Of a stretch of 64,000 bases of DNA, positions 9,311 to 18,184 are shown piece after piece. The translations under genes and the position numbers were made by a program. The stretch covers positions 248,001 through 312,000 of the forward strand of contig CAWFOC010000003.1 in NCBI GenBank assembly GCA_963817395.1, in the 5' to 3' direction. Origin of the DNA: CAWGYQ01 sp963817395. Its GTDB lineage: Bacteria > Acidobacteriota > Vicinamibacteria > Vicinamibacterales > CAVPJW01. The notes under the pieces are model-generated. The model made no database searches and was not told where the DNA came from. It saw nothing but the letters and a program-made list of their open reading frames with translations. Position 1 is the first letter of the stretch. Every line of letters begins with the position of its first letter.

Positions 9311-10705
9311 CTAGGGATTGACGACGTCGAAGTTTTCCAGCCGCTTCTTGAGCTCGGACATGAACTGGTCGGCGACGGCGCCGTCGATCAATCGATGGTC
9401 GTAGCCCAGCGTCAGATAGGCCATCGGCCGGATCGCGATCGCATCGTCGATGACGACCGGCCGTTTCTCGATGGCGCCGATGCCGAGAATCGCGACCTGC
9501 GGCTGGTTGATGATGGGCATGCCGAAGAGCGCCCCGAAGACACCGGGATTCGTAATCGTGAAGGTTCCTCCCTGGACCTCCTCGGGCCTCAGCTGTTTGT
9601 TGCGAGCGCGGGCCGCCAGGTCGGCCACCGCGCGGCTCAGCCCGAGCAGGTTCTTCTCGTCCGCGTTCCGGATGACAGGGACGATGAGACCCCAGTCGAG
9701 CGCGACGGCCACGCCGATGTTGATGTCCTTCTTGTAGACGATCTTGTCACCGTCAATCGAGGCGTTGACGATGGGTACGGCGCGCAACGCATCGATGACG
9801 GCGCGCAGGATGAACGAGAGGTAGGTCAGTTTGCTTCCGCCGCGTTCGAATTCGGCCTTCATTTCCTCGCGCAGCTGGTGCACGCGCGTGAAGTTCACTT
9901 CGAAGACCGAATGCACGTGCGCGGACGTGCGCCGGCTCATGACCATGTGCTCGGCGATTTTTCGGCGCATCACCGGCATGGGGACGACTTCGACGCGCTC
10001 GCCTTCGCGGTAGGCCGGCGCGGGTGGCGTGGTCTGTCTCGACACGCCGGGCGCGGGGCGCTCCATCGCCGGTGCCTCGCCGAGATGGCCCAGGATGTCG
10101 GCCTTGGTGACGCGTCCGCCGATGCCCGTGCCAGGAATCTGGGTGATGTCCACCTGCTGCTCGCGCGCGATCTTTCGAACGAGCGGCGATGACTTCGTTC
10201 GGCGACGCTCTTCCTGAGATCCGGGTTCGCCCGCCGATGGTTCGGGGGCTTTACTCGCCGGCGCACTCGATGGAGCCGAGGGCGCCTGACTGGCCGCGGG
10301 TGCGGGTTTCGACGCGGGCGCCGGCGACTCCACCTTTGTGGCCGCCGTGCCGTCTGCCTGATCCTGCGGCGGCGAGGGCGGCTCGGCCGGGGGTGCCGCC
10401 GACGAGCTCGCCTTGGACGGCGCTACGGCTCCTTGCGCGCTCGACGCCGGCTGAGCAGCCTTGGCGGCTGAGTCTCCAATCACGGCGACCACGCTGTTGA
10501 CAGGCACGGTCGCGCCCGCCTGCGCCTTGATCTCCGTCAGAACGCCCGCTGCCGGCGAGGGAATCTCGGCGTCCACCTTGTCGGTGGAGATCTCGAAGAG
10601 CGGCTCATCGCGCTCCACACGATCGCCGACGTTCTTGATCCAGCGGACGATGGTCCCTTCCGCGATCGACTCGCCCATCTGCGGCATGACGACTTCAGTG
10701 GACAT
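9311..10705 (-). CDS. 2-oxoacid dehydrogenase E2, dihydrolipoamide acyltransferase
   Basis: 464 residues in standard order: one lipoyl domain (residues 1-78, FEISTDKVDAEI with lipoylated K43), a long Ala/Pro/Ser-rich flexible linker (about 80-165), a peripheral-subunit-binding domain (SSPLVRKIAREQQVDITQIPGTG) and a C-terminal trimeric acyltransferase domain ending in YDHRLIDGAVADQF, where His and Asp are catalytic. It forms the core of the complex encoded by the preceding lpdA-E1alpha-E1beta genes. Substrate (pyruvate or branched-chain 2-oxoacids) cannot be decided from the sequence. A GAGGAT ribosome site precedes the ATG. Confidence 0.93.
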   Translation of the reverse strand: MSTEVVMPQMGESIAEGTIVRWIKNVGDRVERDEPLFEISTDKVDAEIPSPAAGVLTEIKAQAGATVPVNSVVAVIGDSAAKAAQPASSAQGAVAPSKASSSAAPPAEPPSPPQDQADGTAATKVESPAPASKPAPAASQAPSAPSSAPASKAPEPSAGEPGSQEERRRTKSSPLVRKIAREQQVDITQIPGTGIGGRVTKADILGHLGEAPAMERPAPGVSRQTTPPAPAYREGERVEVVPMPVMRRKIAEHMVMSRRTSAHVHSVFEVNFTRVHQLREEMKAEFERGGSKLTYLSFILRAVIDALRAVPIVNASIDGDKIVYKKDINIGVAVALDWGLIVPVIRNADEKNLLGLSRAVADLAARARNKQLRPEEVQGGTFTITNPGVFGALFGMPIINQPQVAILGIGAIEKRPVVIDDAIAIRPMAYLTLGYDHRLIDGAVADQFMSELKKRLENFDVVNP

Positions 10706-10721
10706 GGAGAATCCTCTAGGT

Positions 10722-11702
10722 CTAATACTTCACCAGTTTCCGCGCCGCCGCCACCACCTTGTCTACGGTCGGCATGAACTCCTGCTCGAGCGGCGGGCTG
10801 TAGGGAACCGGTGTGTCGAGCGAGGCGACGCGCACGATGGGCCCGTCCAGATACTCGAAGGCGTCCTCGGAGAGGATGGCGGCCAGCTCGGCGCCTATGC
10901 CGCCGGTGCGCACGGCCTCGTGCAACAACAGAATCTTATTGGTCTTGGCCACCGAGCTGAGCACTGTCTCACGGTCGAGCGGCGCCAGCGTTCTGAGGTC
11001 GATCACTTCGACGCTCACTCCATCCTGGTCCTGCAGCGTTGCTGCGGCGTCGAGCGCGACATAGACCATCGATCCGAAGGTCACGATGGTCACATCCGAT
11101 CCCTCCCGCCGCACGATGGCCTTGCCAATCTGGACCGTATAGTCCTCGGCGGGCAGGTCCTCTTTGATTCGGCGATACAGGTACTTGTGCTCGAGAAACA
11201 GCACCGGATCGTCGTCTCGAATCGCGGCCTTGATGAGGCCCTTGGCGTCGTACGCCGTGGCCGGCTCGACGATCTTGATGCCGGGCGTGTGCAGGAAGTA
11301 CGCCTCGGGGTTCAGCGAGTGGAACGGCCCTCCGCTGACCCCTCCGCCACACGGTCCGCGAACGACGATGGGCACCGCCGCGCCGCTCCGGTAGCGGCTG
11401 CGGGCCGCGAAGTTGGTGAGGATGTTGAAACAGCAGGCGACGAAGTCGATGAACTGCAGTTCGGCCACGGGCCGCATTCCCGTGTAGGACGCGCCGATTG
11501 CCGCGCCGATGATGGCAGTTTCCGAGATGGGGGTATCGATCACCCGTTCACGGCCGAACCGCTCGGCGAGCCCCTCGGTGACCTTGAACGCACCGCCATA
11601 AGTGGCGATGTCCTCGCCGATGAGAAAGACACGTTCGTCGCGCGCCATCTCCTCGGCCAGACCTTGACGGATCGCCTCGAGATAGGTGACCGGCACGTTC
11701 AC
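10722..11702 (-). CDS. 2-oxoacid dehydrogenase E1 component, beta subunit
   Basis: 326 residues from a GTG at 11702 whose last bases overlap the E1alpha stop (GTGA). Upstream codons in the same frame lie inside E1alpha and give no E1beta-like sequence. Seen: TYLEAIRQGLAEEM, IGEDIATYGGAFKVTEGL, DTPISETAIIGAAIGA and PIVVRGPCGGGVSGGPFHS, all typical of the E1beta thiamine-diphosphate enzyme. It forms the alpha2beta2 decarboxylase with the E1alpha encoded before it. Confidence 0.93.
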   Translation of the reverse strand: MNVPVTYLEAIRQGLAEEMARDERVFLIGEDIATYGGAFKVTEGLAERFGRERVIDTPISETAIIGAAIGASYTGMRPVAELQFIDFVACCFNILTNFAARSRYRSGAAVPIVVRGPCGGGVSGGPFHSLNPEAYFLHTPGIKIVEPATAYDAKGLIKAAIRDDDPVLFLEHKYLYRRIKEDLPAEDYTVQIGKAIVRREGSDVTIVTFGSMVYVALDAAATLQDQDGVSVEVIDLRTLAPLDRETVLSSVAKTNKILLLHEAVRTGGIGAELAAILSEDAFEYLDGPIVRVASLDTPVPYSPPLEQEFMPTVDKVVAAARKLVKY

Positions 11703-12766
11703 TCTGCGGCGAATGGAGAGGACACAATCTCCACACGCGGCTCGAAGAACACGTCGCCCGCCCACACGCCCCGCGCGGCGGTCGAAGGTTCGGGCAGCGG
11801 CATCTCCTCGGCCAGGCGGGCTTCCTCCTCGGCGTACCGCCGGCTCATCAGGTCGATCTCGTTCAGCTCGGTTTCAGTGGCCGTGCCGTGCTCGACGAGG
11901 GTCAGTCGATACCGGGCGATCGGATCGCGAGCGTTCCACGTTTCCAGCATGGCCTTTGGCACATAGCGCATGTCGTCGTGCTCGGCGTGCCCTTTCATGC
12001 GCATCGTATCGACCCCGACGAGCGTGGGTCCGCCGCCGGCTCGGGCTCGATCGACCGCACGCTTCGCAGCGTCGTAGACGGCCAGCACGTCGTTGCCGTC
12101 CACCATCTCGTGCGGAACGCCGTAGGCCTCGGCTCGCTTGTCGATGCGGTCGATGGCCATCTGCTCGGCGATGGGGGTGGAGTACGCGAACTTGTTGTCC
12201 TCGGCGATGATCACCACGCTCAGCGATTGCACCGCGGCGAAATTGAGCCCCTCGTGAAACGCGCCCGTGCTCGTCCCGCCGTCGCCGATATACGTCATGG
12301 CGACGATCGGCCGTCCAGCCAATCGCGAGCCCAGCGCCACACCGCCCATGACGGGCACGAGGTCGCCCAGCATGCTCACCGGGCCCACAATCATCGGCTC
12401 ATCGGCGCCCGTTGGAGGAATGTGCGAAAAGTGCAGATTGAGGTCGCGCCCGCGGCTCGGCGATCCGCCCTTCGCCATGTACTGGGCATACAGGTCTCGC
12501 GGCCGCACACCCCGCGTGACGACCGATCCCAGGTTGCGGATGAGCGGCGCGATGCAATCGCGCTTCACGAGCGCGTAGGCCGACGCCACCGATTCACCCT
12601 CCTGCCCCAGGCTGCGGTAGAGACCACCCACGACCTTGGACTGGCGATAGAGAATCGTCAGCCGCTCCTCGATGTCCCGCGTCAGTCGCAGGTAGTGGTA
12701 CAGCTCGAGGCGCTGGTTCCGCGAGAGCGTCTCGGAGGGACGCGCGACGGGGGCGGAAAGGCTCAT
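11699..12766 (-). CDS. 2-oxoacid dehydrogenase E1 component, alpha subunit
   Basis: 355 residues. The thiamine-diphosphate motif GDGGTSTGAFHEGLNFA and the following IIAEDNKFAYSTPI are present, as is the DTMRMKGHAEHDD loop that is phosphorylated in mitochondrial homologues. It decarboxylates the 2-oxoacid and passes the acyl group to the E2 lipoyl arm. The lpdA stop codon is immediately followed by this ATG. The N-terminal QSKVVGGLYRSLGQEG differs from both model PDH and BCKDH alpha subunits, so I leave the substrate open. Confidence 0.92.
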   Translation of the reverse strand: MSLSAPVARPSETLSRNQRLELYHYLRLTRDIEERLTILYRQSKVVGGLYRSLGQEGESVASAYALVKRDCIAPLIRNLGSVVTRGVRPRDLYAQYMAKGGSPSRGRDLNLHFSHIPPTGADEPMIVGPVSMLGDLVPVMGGVALGSRLAGRPIVAMTYIGDGGTSTGAFHEGLNFAAVQSLSVVIIAEDNKFAYSTPIAEQMAIDRIDKRAEAYGVPHEMVDGNDVLAVYDAAKRAVDRARAGGGPTLVGVDTMRMKGHAEHDDMRYVPKAMLETWNARDPIARYRLTLVEHGTATETELNEIDLMSRRYAEEEARLAEEMPLPEPSTAARGVWAGDVFFEPRVEIVSSPFAAE

Positions 12767-14179
12767 CTAGATATGTATCGCGGCGCCATGCGTGGCGTGC
12801 GAGGCCTCCCCCACGCCCTCGGCCATGGTCGGGTGCGCATGGATCGTGCGAATCAGCTCTTCCACCGTGCACTCGAGCCGGAGCGCGAGCGTGGCCTCGG
12901 CCACCAGCTCCGTCGATCGGAGGCCGATCATGTGGACACCCAGCACCTCATCGTACTTCTTCTCGGCGACGATCTTGACGAACCCCTCTGCTTCTCCCGC
13001 AATCCTGGCGCGAGCCAGCACGCCCATCGGGAAGGTGCCGATACGCACGTCGTATCCGCGCTCGCGGGCCTCATGCTCGGTCAACCCGACGCTGCCGATC
13101 TCGGGATCACAGTAGGTGCACGAGGGCACGTGGTCGTAGTTGATCGGCCGCGTCTCGTGACCCGCGATACGCTCGGCCGTGACGACACCCTCGGCAGATG
13201 ACACATGGGCGAGTTGCGGGTGACCGGGCTGCCCGAACGTGATGACGTCCCCGATCGCGGAAATGTGCGGGACACGGGTGCGGTAGAGCTCGTCCACCTT
13301 CACATAGCCGCTGACCAGCTCGAGCCCCACCTCCTCGGCTCCCAGTCCGGCCGTGACAGGTCCGCGACCGGTTGCCACCAGCAGGTACTCGACGCGCTTC
13401 GTCTCGCTCGCCCCGCCAGCAACCGACACCTCCACGTCCACCCCGTCGCCCGTCGCGCGCGCCGACGTCACGCGGCTATTGGTGAGCACGGCAATCCCCT
13501 GCTTCTTGAAGCTCTTCTCGAGCTCGGCGGAGATCGACTCGTCCTCCAGGGGGACGATGCGCGGCAACAGTTCGACGAGGGTGACGTCGGTGCCAAAACG
13601 GCGAAAGATGGAGGCGAACTCCACACCCACGGCACCGCTTCCGACGACCATCATCGACTTTGGCACCGCGTTCAGGCCGATGGCCTCGTCGCTCGTGATG
13701 ATCCGGCGCCGGTCGATCTCGATACCGGGCACGCTCCGCGGCGCGGATCCGGTCGCGACGACGATCTCCTTGGCCAGGAGGTCCTGCTTTTCGCCCTCGA
13801 CCACCGTGACACCGCCGTTACCCTGAAGCCTGGCGGTCCCTTTGATCCACGTAATCTTGTTCTTCTTGAACAGGTAGTCGATGCCGCGCGTGAGCCCCGA
13901 CACGATCTTGTCCTTGCGCGCCTGCACTCTTGCCATGTCGATGGTGACATCCTGACCGATAGACAAGCCCCACTCGGCGCCGTGCTGCGCGACCTTCAGC
14001 GCATGCGCGTGCTCCAGCAGCGCTTTCGTCGGAATGCAGCCCCAGATCAGGCACGTGCCGCCGAGCGCCTTCTGCTTCTCGACCACCGCCACGTGCAGAC
14101 CGAGCTGGGCGGCCCGGATGGCGGCGACATAGCCGCCGGTGCCGGCGCCGATGACGACGAGATCGTACTGCGTAGGCAC
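12767..14179 (-). CDS. lpdA: Dihydrolipoyl dehydrogenase (E3)
   Basis: 470 residues. FAD-binding GAGTGGYVAAIRAAQLG, redox-active disulfide GGTCLIWGCIPTKALLEHAH, NAD-binding GSGAVGVEFASIFRRFG and the C-terminal catalytic HAHPTMAEGVGE are all visible. It re-oxidises dihydrolipoate on E2 and reduces NAD. First gene of a minus-strand operon lpdA-E1alpha-E1beta-E2-lipB with essentially no spacers, so one promoter upstream of 14179 probably drives all five. Confidence 0.95.
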   Translation of the reverse strand: MPTQYDLVVIGAGTGGYVAAIRAAQLGLHVAVVEKQKALGGTCLIWGCIPTKALLEHAHALKVAQHGAEWGLSIGQDVTIDMARVQARKDKIVSGLTRGIDYLFKKNKITWIKGTARLQGNGGVTVVEGEKQDLLAKEIVVATGSAPRSVPGIEIDRRRIITSDEAIGLNAVPKSMMVVGSGAVGVEFASIFRRFGTDVTLVELLPRIVPLEDESISAELEKSFKKQGIAVLTNSRVTSARATGDGVDVEVSVAGGASETKRVEYLLVATGRGPVTAGLGAEEVGLELVSGYVKVDELYRTRVPHISAIGDVITFGQPGHPQLAHVSSAEGVVTAERIAGHETRPINYDHVPSCTYCDPEIGSVGLTEHEARERGYDVRIGTFPMGVLARARIAGEAEGFVKIVAEKKYDEVLGVHMIGLRSTELVAEATLALRLECTVEELIRTIHAHPTMAEGVGEASHATHGAAIHI

Positions 14180-14283
14180 GTGGTGGCTCCTCTGCTAAGA
14201 GGTCCGGGGTGAGGGCGGCGGCGTGGATCGGCGAGCGCATGCGCCGCGTGCGTACACGCGATGCGAATCCCCACGCGGTCCGT

Positions 14284-14313
14284 ACCTTACTGAACGTATT
14301 CTGAGGGTGTCAA
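14284..14313 (-). promoter_or_regulatory. Candidate sigma-70 promoter of the lpdA-lipB operon
   Basis: On the minus strand a perfect TTGACA (complement of 14308-14313) is followed after 18 bases by TAAGGT (complement of 14284-14289). It would give a leader of about 100 bases before the lpdA start. The -10 match is only partial. Confidence 0.45.
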
Positions 14314-14541
14314 GGCGTCCGAGGGTCCTAATCGTCGGCGCCGACGCGTGTACGCGTGAGACGTTTGTTTCGCTGCTCAAGCGCGACGACCGGATGTTGC
14401 GGCGATGTCGAAGGGCTCTCCGCCGATGGCGATCGCGAGTTCATCGTCGGGCCGAGCGCCGCCACGCGAGCGATCATGAACTCGTGCACCGCGTGCGAAG
14501 CCTTCCGCGCGGCGCTGCCGCGCGATCTCGGCATCCGCTGA
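14307..14541 (+). other. Unassigned stretch with a possible response-regulator-like remnant
   Basis: The 595 bases between lpdA and HU hold no convincing intact gene. On the plus strand a GTG-started frame gives RRPRVLIVGADACTRETF, which loosely resembles the first strand and helix of a receiver domain, but it soon turns into Arg-rich sequence. A neighbouring frame stays open with more ordinary composition (DREFIVGPSAATRAIMNSC) to a stop at 14541. It could be a small frameshifted gene, a decayed one, or chance coding in GC-rich DNA. I do not recognise a family. Confidence 0.2.
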
Positions 14542-14650
14542 GTACGCGGAAGTTCAAGATGGACCGACTCGACGTACGCGAGCTGGCGAGCGGATCAGAG
14601 GAAACTAGGGACGACCCGGCACGAGCGGGTTCTGCGAGAGACGAACAGTC

Positions 14651-14721
14651 GAATGAAGAATGAAGAATCAGCAGATCGGGAGCCCGCGCGTCCTCAGCTC
14701 CTAATTCTCCATTCCGCATTC
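14651..14721. repeat. Imperfect inverted repeat, AT-rich, 21-bp arms
   Basis: Left arm 14651-14671 and right arm 14701-14721 are complementary at 17 of 21 positions around a 29-base loop. The arms are built of GAATGAAGAA-like units and are much more AT-rich than the surroundings. It lies downstream of the HU gene, so it may work as a transcription terminator, or it may be a dispersed intergenic palindrome. Confidence 0.45.
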
Positions 14722-14774
14722 GCCGGCCGTCACGCCGACAGGCCCCGATGACCGGCTGGCGGCTACTGCTGTCG

Positions 14775-15074
14775 CTACTTGCGCGGCAGAACGGCGTCCT
14801 TCAACTGTTTGGCGATTCGGGCCTTGACGACGGTCTTGGCCGGAATCTTGATTGGCTCGCCTGTCGCCGGATTGCGCCCCATTCGCGCCTTGCGCTTCTG
14901 CACAACCAGCTTGACCATGCCGGGCAGGACGAATTCCCCGGCACGCTTGAGCTCTTTTTCGGCGAGCGTCGTGAGCTCGTCGAAGATGTCGCGCGCCTGC
15001 GTGCGCTTTACTTCGAAGCGCTCGGCGAAATGCGAAAAGAGCTCGGACTTGCCCATTCTGCGGGCGTCTGGCAT
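14775..15074 (-). CDS. HU/IHF-family DNA-binding protein
   Basis: 99 residues. The body matches the HU fold: GKSELFSHFAERFEVKRTQA (first helices), FVLPGMVKLVVQKRKARMGRN and the DNA-contacting beta-arm with the ATGEPIKIPAKTVVK segment (family signature near R-N-P-x-T-G). It bends and compacts DNA. The ATG at 15074 is chosen because a GAGGGGGAG Shine-Dalgarno sits just upstream; the ATG at 15056 (MGKSEL) would give the more usual N-terminus. The C-terminus is basic. A strong promoter lies about 92 bases upstream. Confidence 0.92.
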   Translation of the reverse strand: MPDARRMGKSELFSHFAERFEVKRTQARDIFDELTTLAEKELKRAGEFVLPGMVKLVVQKRKARMGRNPATGEPIKIPAKTVVKARIAKQLKDAVLPRK

Positions 15075-15165
15075 CGGCTCCCCCTCTGAACTTGAGCGCG
15101 CTCGTAGGTGACCACTCGATCATCACGCGCGCCGCGATGACGAGGGACTGCGGAAAGCGGGCCGT

Positions 15166-15194
15166 ATCCTAGCGCGCAGATGGCCCACTGTCAA
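15166..15194 (-). promoter_or_regulatory. Sigma-70 promoter of the HU gene
   Basis: Minus strand: perfect -35 TTGACA (complement of 15189-15194), exact 17-base spacer, then TAGGAT (complement of 15166-15171). This is the best consensus promoter in the window and it points at HU with an 80-90 base leader. Confidence 0.7.
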
Positions 15195-15295
15195 TCGACG
15201 GGCCTTAAGAAACCGCCCGTTTTCCCGCGGTTGTCAAGGCCCCGGTCGTGGCCGGTTCAGCTTGACGCGAGGGCGAAGATCCGAGAGCCCCTGAG

Positions 15296-15562
15296 ATGAC
15301 GGCGAGACGCATCCCCATCGAGGGCTCACTCGACCTGCACGCGTTCCGACCCGGCGAGGTCGCGTCCGTGGTGGACGAGTACGTCCGGGCGGCGCACGAG
15401 GCCGGTTTTCGAGAGGTTCGGCTCATTCACGGCCGTGGCCGCGGCATCCAGCGCGGCATCGTCCAGGCGACGCTCGAGCGCCACGCGCTGGTTGTCGAGT
15501 TCTTCGACGCCCCCGATTCGCATCTCGGCGCGACCGTGGCCAGGCTGATAGAGGAAGACTGA
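15296..15562 (+). CDS. Stand-alone Smr domain protein
   Basis: 88 residues, almost entirely an Smr (MutS2 C-terminal) domain: LDLHAFRPGEV at the start, then RLIHGRGRGIQRGIV, and a terminal DAPDSHLGATVA. LDLH and the HGRGxG loop are the conserved features linked to nucleic-acid binding or nicking. Small single-domain Smr proteins are common, but their cellular role is mostly undefined. It faces the convergent AdoMet decarboxylase gene with a 17-base gap. Confidence 0.88.
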   Translation: MTARRIPIEGSLDLHAFRPGEVASVVDEYVRAAHEAGFREVRLIHGRGRGIQRGIVQATLERHALVVEFFDAPDSHLGATVARLIEED

Positions 15563-15579
15563 ACGATCGAGCCGCGAGA

Positions 15580-15981
15580 TTACCCTCGCTGCAGAATCCT
15601 GACGGTGACTTCCGTCGCGCCCAGAAGCGAACGCAGTCGACCGCTCCAGTCCCACTCCGCGGAGGAACGACAACAGTACAGATTGATGGCCGCCATTTTT
15701 GCTTCAGGAAACGTGTGGATGGTCAGGTGAGATTCGGCGAGCAGCACCATCCCGGTCACTCCACCGTGCCCCTTGAAGACGTGCCACACCGGAGGCGCCA
15801 GCCGGCGCATGCCGAGATCCGCGAGGACTTCGCTGAAAAGACGCTGAAGACGCGGCAGCGACTGCAACGCAGCGCCGTCGCAGCCTCGCACATCGATGAC
15901 GTACTCCGTGCCGGTGGCAGGGGCCGCGCACGACGGGTGGTTCAATGACAGGTAACTGCCAGACCGGCGTGTCGAGCGCAT
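15580..15981 (-). CDS. speH: S-adenosylmethionine decarboxylase proenzyme
   Basis: 133 residues. The prokaryotic AdoMetDC signature is clear: LLAESHLTIHTFPE, in which the Ser of ESH becomes the pyruvoyl group after self-cleavage and the following His acts in processing, then NLYCCR with the catalytic Cys. It makes decarboxylated AdoMet for spermidine synthesis. No spermidine synthase is in the window. The first ~25 residues overlap the end of the upstream methyltransferase frame, so the start is uncertain. Confidence 0.9.
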   Translation of the reverse strand: MRSTRRSGSYLSLNHPSCAAPATGTEYVIDVRGCDGAALQSLPRLQRLFSEVLADLGMRRLAPPVWHVFKGHGGVTGMVLLAESHLTIHTFPEAKMAAINLYCCRSSAEWDWSGRLRSLLGATEVTVRILQRG

Positions 15982-17019
15982 GGTGCGGGTCGTATCCCGG
16001 GCGACTCGGGTAAGTGCCCTGCCACGGGTGGTTTCACGCCAACGGATGCCAGCAGATATCCGTGCCGTCTCAGTGCGGGGACGCGGTTATCGAGCCACGC
16101 GAACAACCGCACGGCTGCCCCAGTCGCCCGCGCGAGCCGCAGCTTCCGCGTATGACACCAGAGGTCGAGCATACGGAGCCAGCCTGGGATGAAGAGCAGG
16201 CCGCTTTCCATGCTCACCTCGAGGCCCGCTGACTGCAGCATCCGCTTGAGGTCACGCCTGGAATAGCTCTTCTCATAGCCGTAGCCGTAGAGCGCCCAGT
16301 CCGTTGAGGATCGCCACCATCAACGGGCGCAGGAACGGATCGTGGCGGTTCGGCACGCCAAGAATGAGGCGGCCGCCGGGTTTGAGGGCCCGCGCGAGCT
16401 CGCCGACCGCCATCTCGGTCTCCGCGAAATGCTCGACCGTGCCCATCGAGTAGATCGCGTCGAACGAGCCGTCGGCGAACGGCAGCCGGCGAACGTCGCT
16501 GATCGCCGGCCTGACGCGACGTCCGCGGAACTCTGCCCGGGCCGCGCGAACCACTGGCTCGGAGAGATCGATGCCGTAGACGCGGCTGCCCTGGTCGGCC
16601 GCCCACTGCATGATGCGCGTGTTCTTCGCCTCGTCCCAGAGATCCGTTTTGAGCAGCGTGCACCCCGCGAGGGACGGCAACGCGGCCGTGATCAATCGCT
16701 TCTCGTTCTCGAAGTAATACGTCGTCGACGCCGCACCAGCGAGATCTGGAAACTCTTCGCCCACTTCGTGCCAGAATTTCTCGTACGCGCGATCGCCAAG
16801 GACCGTACCGGCCTGCGCCACCCACACAACCGCGAGGGCGAGTGGAACCCCCAGCGCCCAGGCGCGAACGACGAGCGCATGTGGCGCGACGTCCAACCAC
16901 GCCGATGCGATACCGAGCACGGCTAGAAACGCCAGTTGCGTGCAGAAAAGCCACGCCAAGCCGATCCCAAGTCCCCGGAACCCGCGTCCTCCCGTGAGCA
17001 CATACCAGAGCCCGGTCAT
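15942..17019 (-). CDS. Membrane-anchored class-I SAM-dependent methyltransferase, frameshift near 16285
   Basis: The start ATG at 17019 (MTGLWYVLTGG) is where the exosortase frame runs out of sensible sequence. Two hydrophobic segments occupy roughly residues 15-75. They are followed by a methyltransferase domain: RVYGIDLSEPVVRAARAEF (motif I region), SDVRRLPFADGSFDAIYSMGTVEHF and LARALKPGGRLILGVPNR. A one-base shift near 16285 joins this to GYGYEKSYSRRDLKRMLQSAG and a C-terminal region ending around 15975-15942. The substrate is unknown. Placement directly after the exosortase suggests modification of a cell-surface glycan or protein. Confidence 0.75.
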
Positions 17020-18184
17020 CGAGTCCGACCTGAAATGCGGGTAGGAGCGCAAGCGCCCCCTGACGGTCGTAACCGGTCGTGAGCGCCGTGATCGTGGAGG
17101 AAAACAACGTCTGGAGCCAGATCGCAGCCTGCACGAGGGCCGGCTCCCAGAGACGGACAGCGACGAGCCCCGTTCCCAGCGCCACGGCGAGCCCTGCCAA
17201 CGTCCGCTGCGACGCGCGCAGACCCGAGTGACGACCGAGCGCCAGGTGCGCGCCGGTAACGATCGCAACGGCCCCTGCGACGAACTGGTAGAAGCCGTGC
17301 GCGAGGAACACCGGCAAGTCGACCATGGAGGCGGGCAGCGCCAGCACGAGCACGCGTGCCACGCCAAGCGTCATGAAGATCGGAACTGCCAGCGCCAACC
17401 ACGTCAGTCGCCGTCCTCGCGAGAGCGGCATCGCGAACACGGCCGCAAGATAAACGGGAATCATGGGCGTGAAGAGACATTCCTGGGTGACCCGAAACGC
17501 CCCCCGGTCCGTGATGATCAAGTTGTCTGTCGCCCAGGCTGTCGCTCCAAGGCCCGAGAGAATCAGCGCCCCGGCCGAAGCCGTCCACATCCCTGCCCGA
17601 TGCAATGCGCTGCTCGTGAAGATCCAGGGGACGGCGGCCGCATACACCACCAGTGCGCCGAGCGCCATTGCGACAAACCGGGTCCAGCGTGTGGTCGAAA
17701 TGACATCCGTGCGCCGCGCGCTCCCATGGATGAACGCCAGCAGGTAGAGCACGACGGCGATCGTCAGAATCGCCGGCCACACGTAGATGTGAAGAAGTTT
17801 GAGCGTCGACGGCGTCGACGCAACCGCGTAGAGCGAGACAATCCGAATGACGTTCAGCGCCAGGATGAAGACGAGTCCGAGGCTCGCGCCAACGAGCCGG
17901 CGTCTCCAGGTGGCCGGAAATGACAAGGTGACACCGGCACAGAGCGCCATGACGTCGGCGCCACTGCAGCTCGAGGTGACGACGATGCCAGGGCGCGGCG
18001 TCGTGCCGTACCAGAACACGATCGACTTCTGAAACTCGACCAGCGCGTCGATGACGTAGCGATCGATCCAGGCCAGGCGAATCGCCGCAAAAAGGGCGAG
18101 GTTCAAGAGCGCGGCCCGCACGAGGAAGTCGCGCACGGACACCGGCTGGCCTGTCAAGACAGGCGCGTCAGTGTGACCGAGCAT
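17017..18184 (-). CDS. Tandem exosortase-like transpeptidase with two Cys/Arg/His cores
   Basis: About 388 residues, nearly all membrane-spanning. First core: Cys73 in TSSCSGAD, Arg114 in NVIRIVSLYA, His132 in LLHIYVWP, the standard exosortase/archaeosortase triad. A second core follows: Cys236 in VTQECLFTP, Arg277 in GVARVLVLALP, His296 in LAHGFYQF. Spacings are the same (41 residues Cys to Arg; 18 and 19 Arg to His), so this is an internal duplication. Exosortases cleave C-terminal PEP- or IPTL-type tails from exported proteins in the inner membrane; a matching cargo lies two genes upstream. The frame has no stop before the methyltransferase; a one-base indel near 17030 would let it end in the ATGA overlapping the next start. 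Confidence 0.75.

Noticed and set aside
9299..14212. Long plus-strand frames opposite the E2, E1 and lpdA genes
   Set aside because: They are shadows of the minus-strand operon in GC-rich DNA: rich in Asp, His and Arg, with no recognisable domains.
16214..18184. Single-frame fusion of exosortase and a long Arg/Gly-rich tail
   Set aside because: The tail after about 17030 is the methyltransferase read in the wrong frame; the methyltransferase has its own ATG and normal composition.
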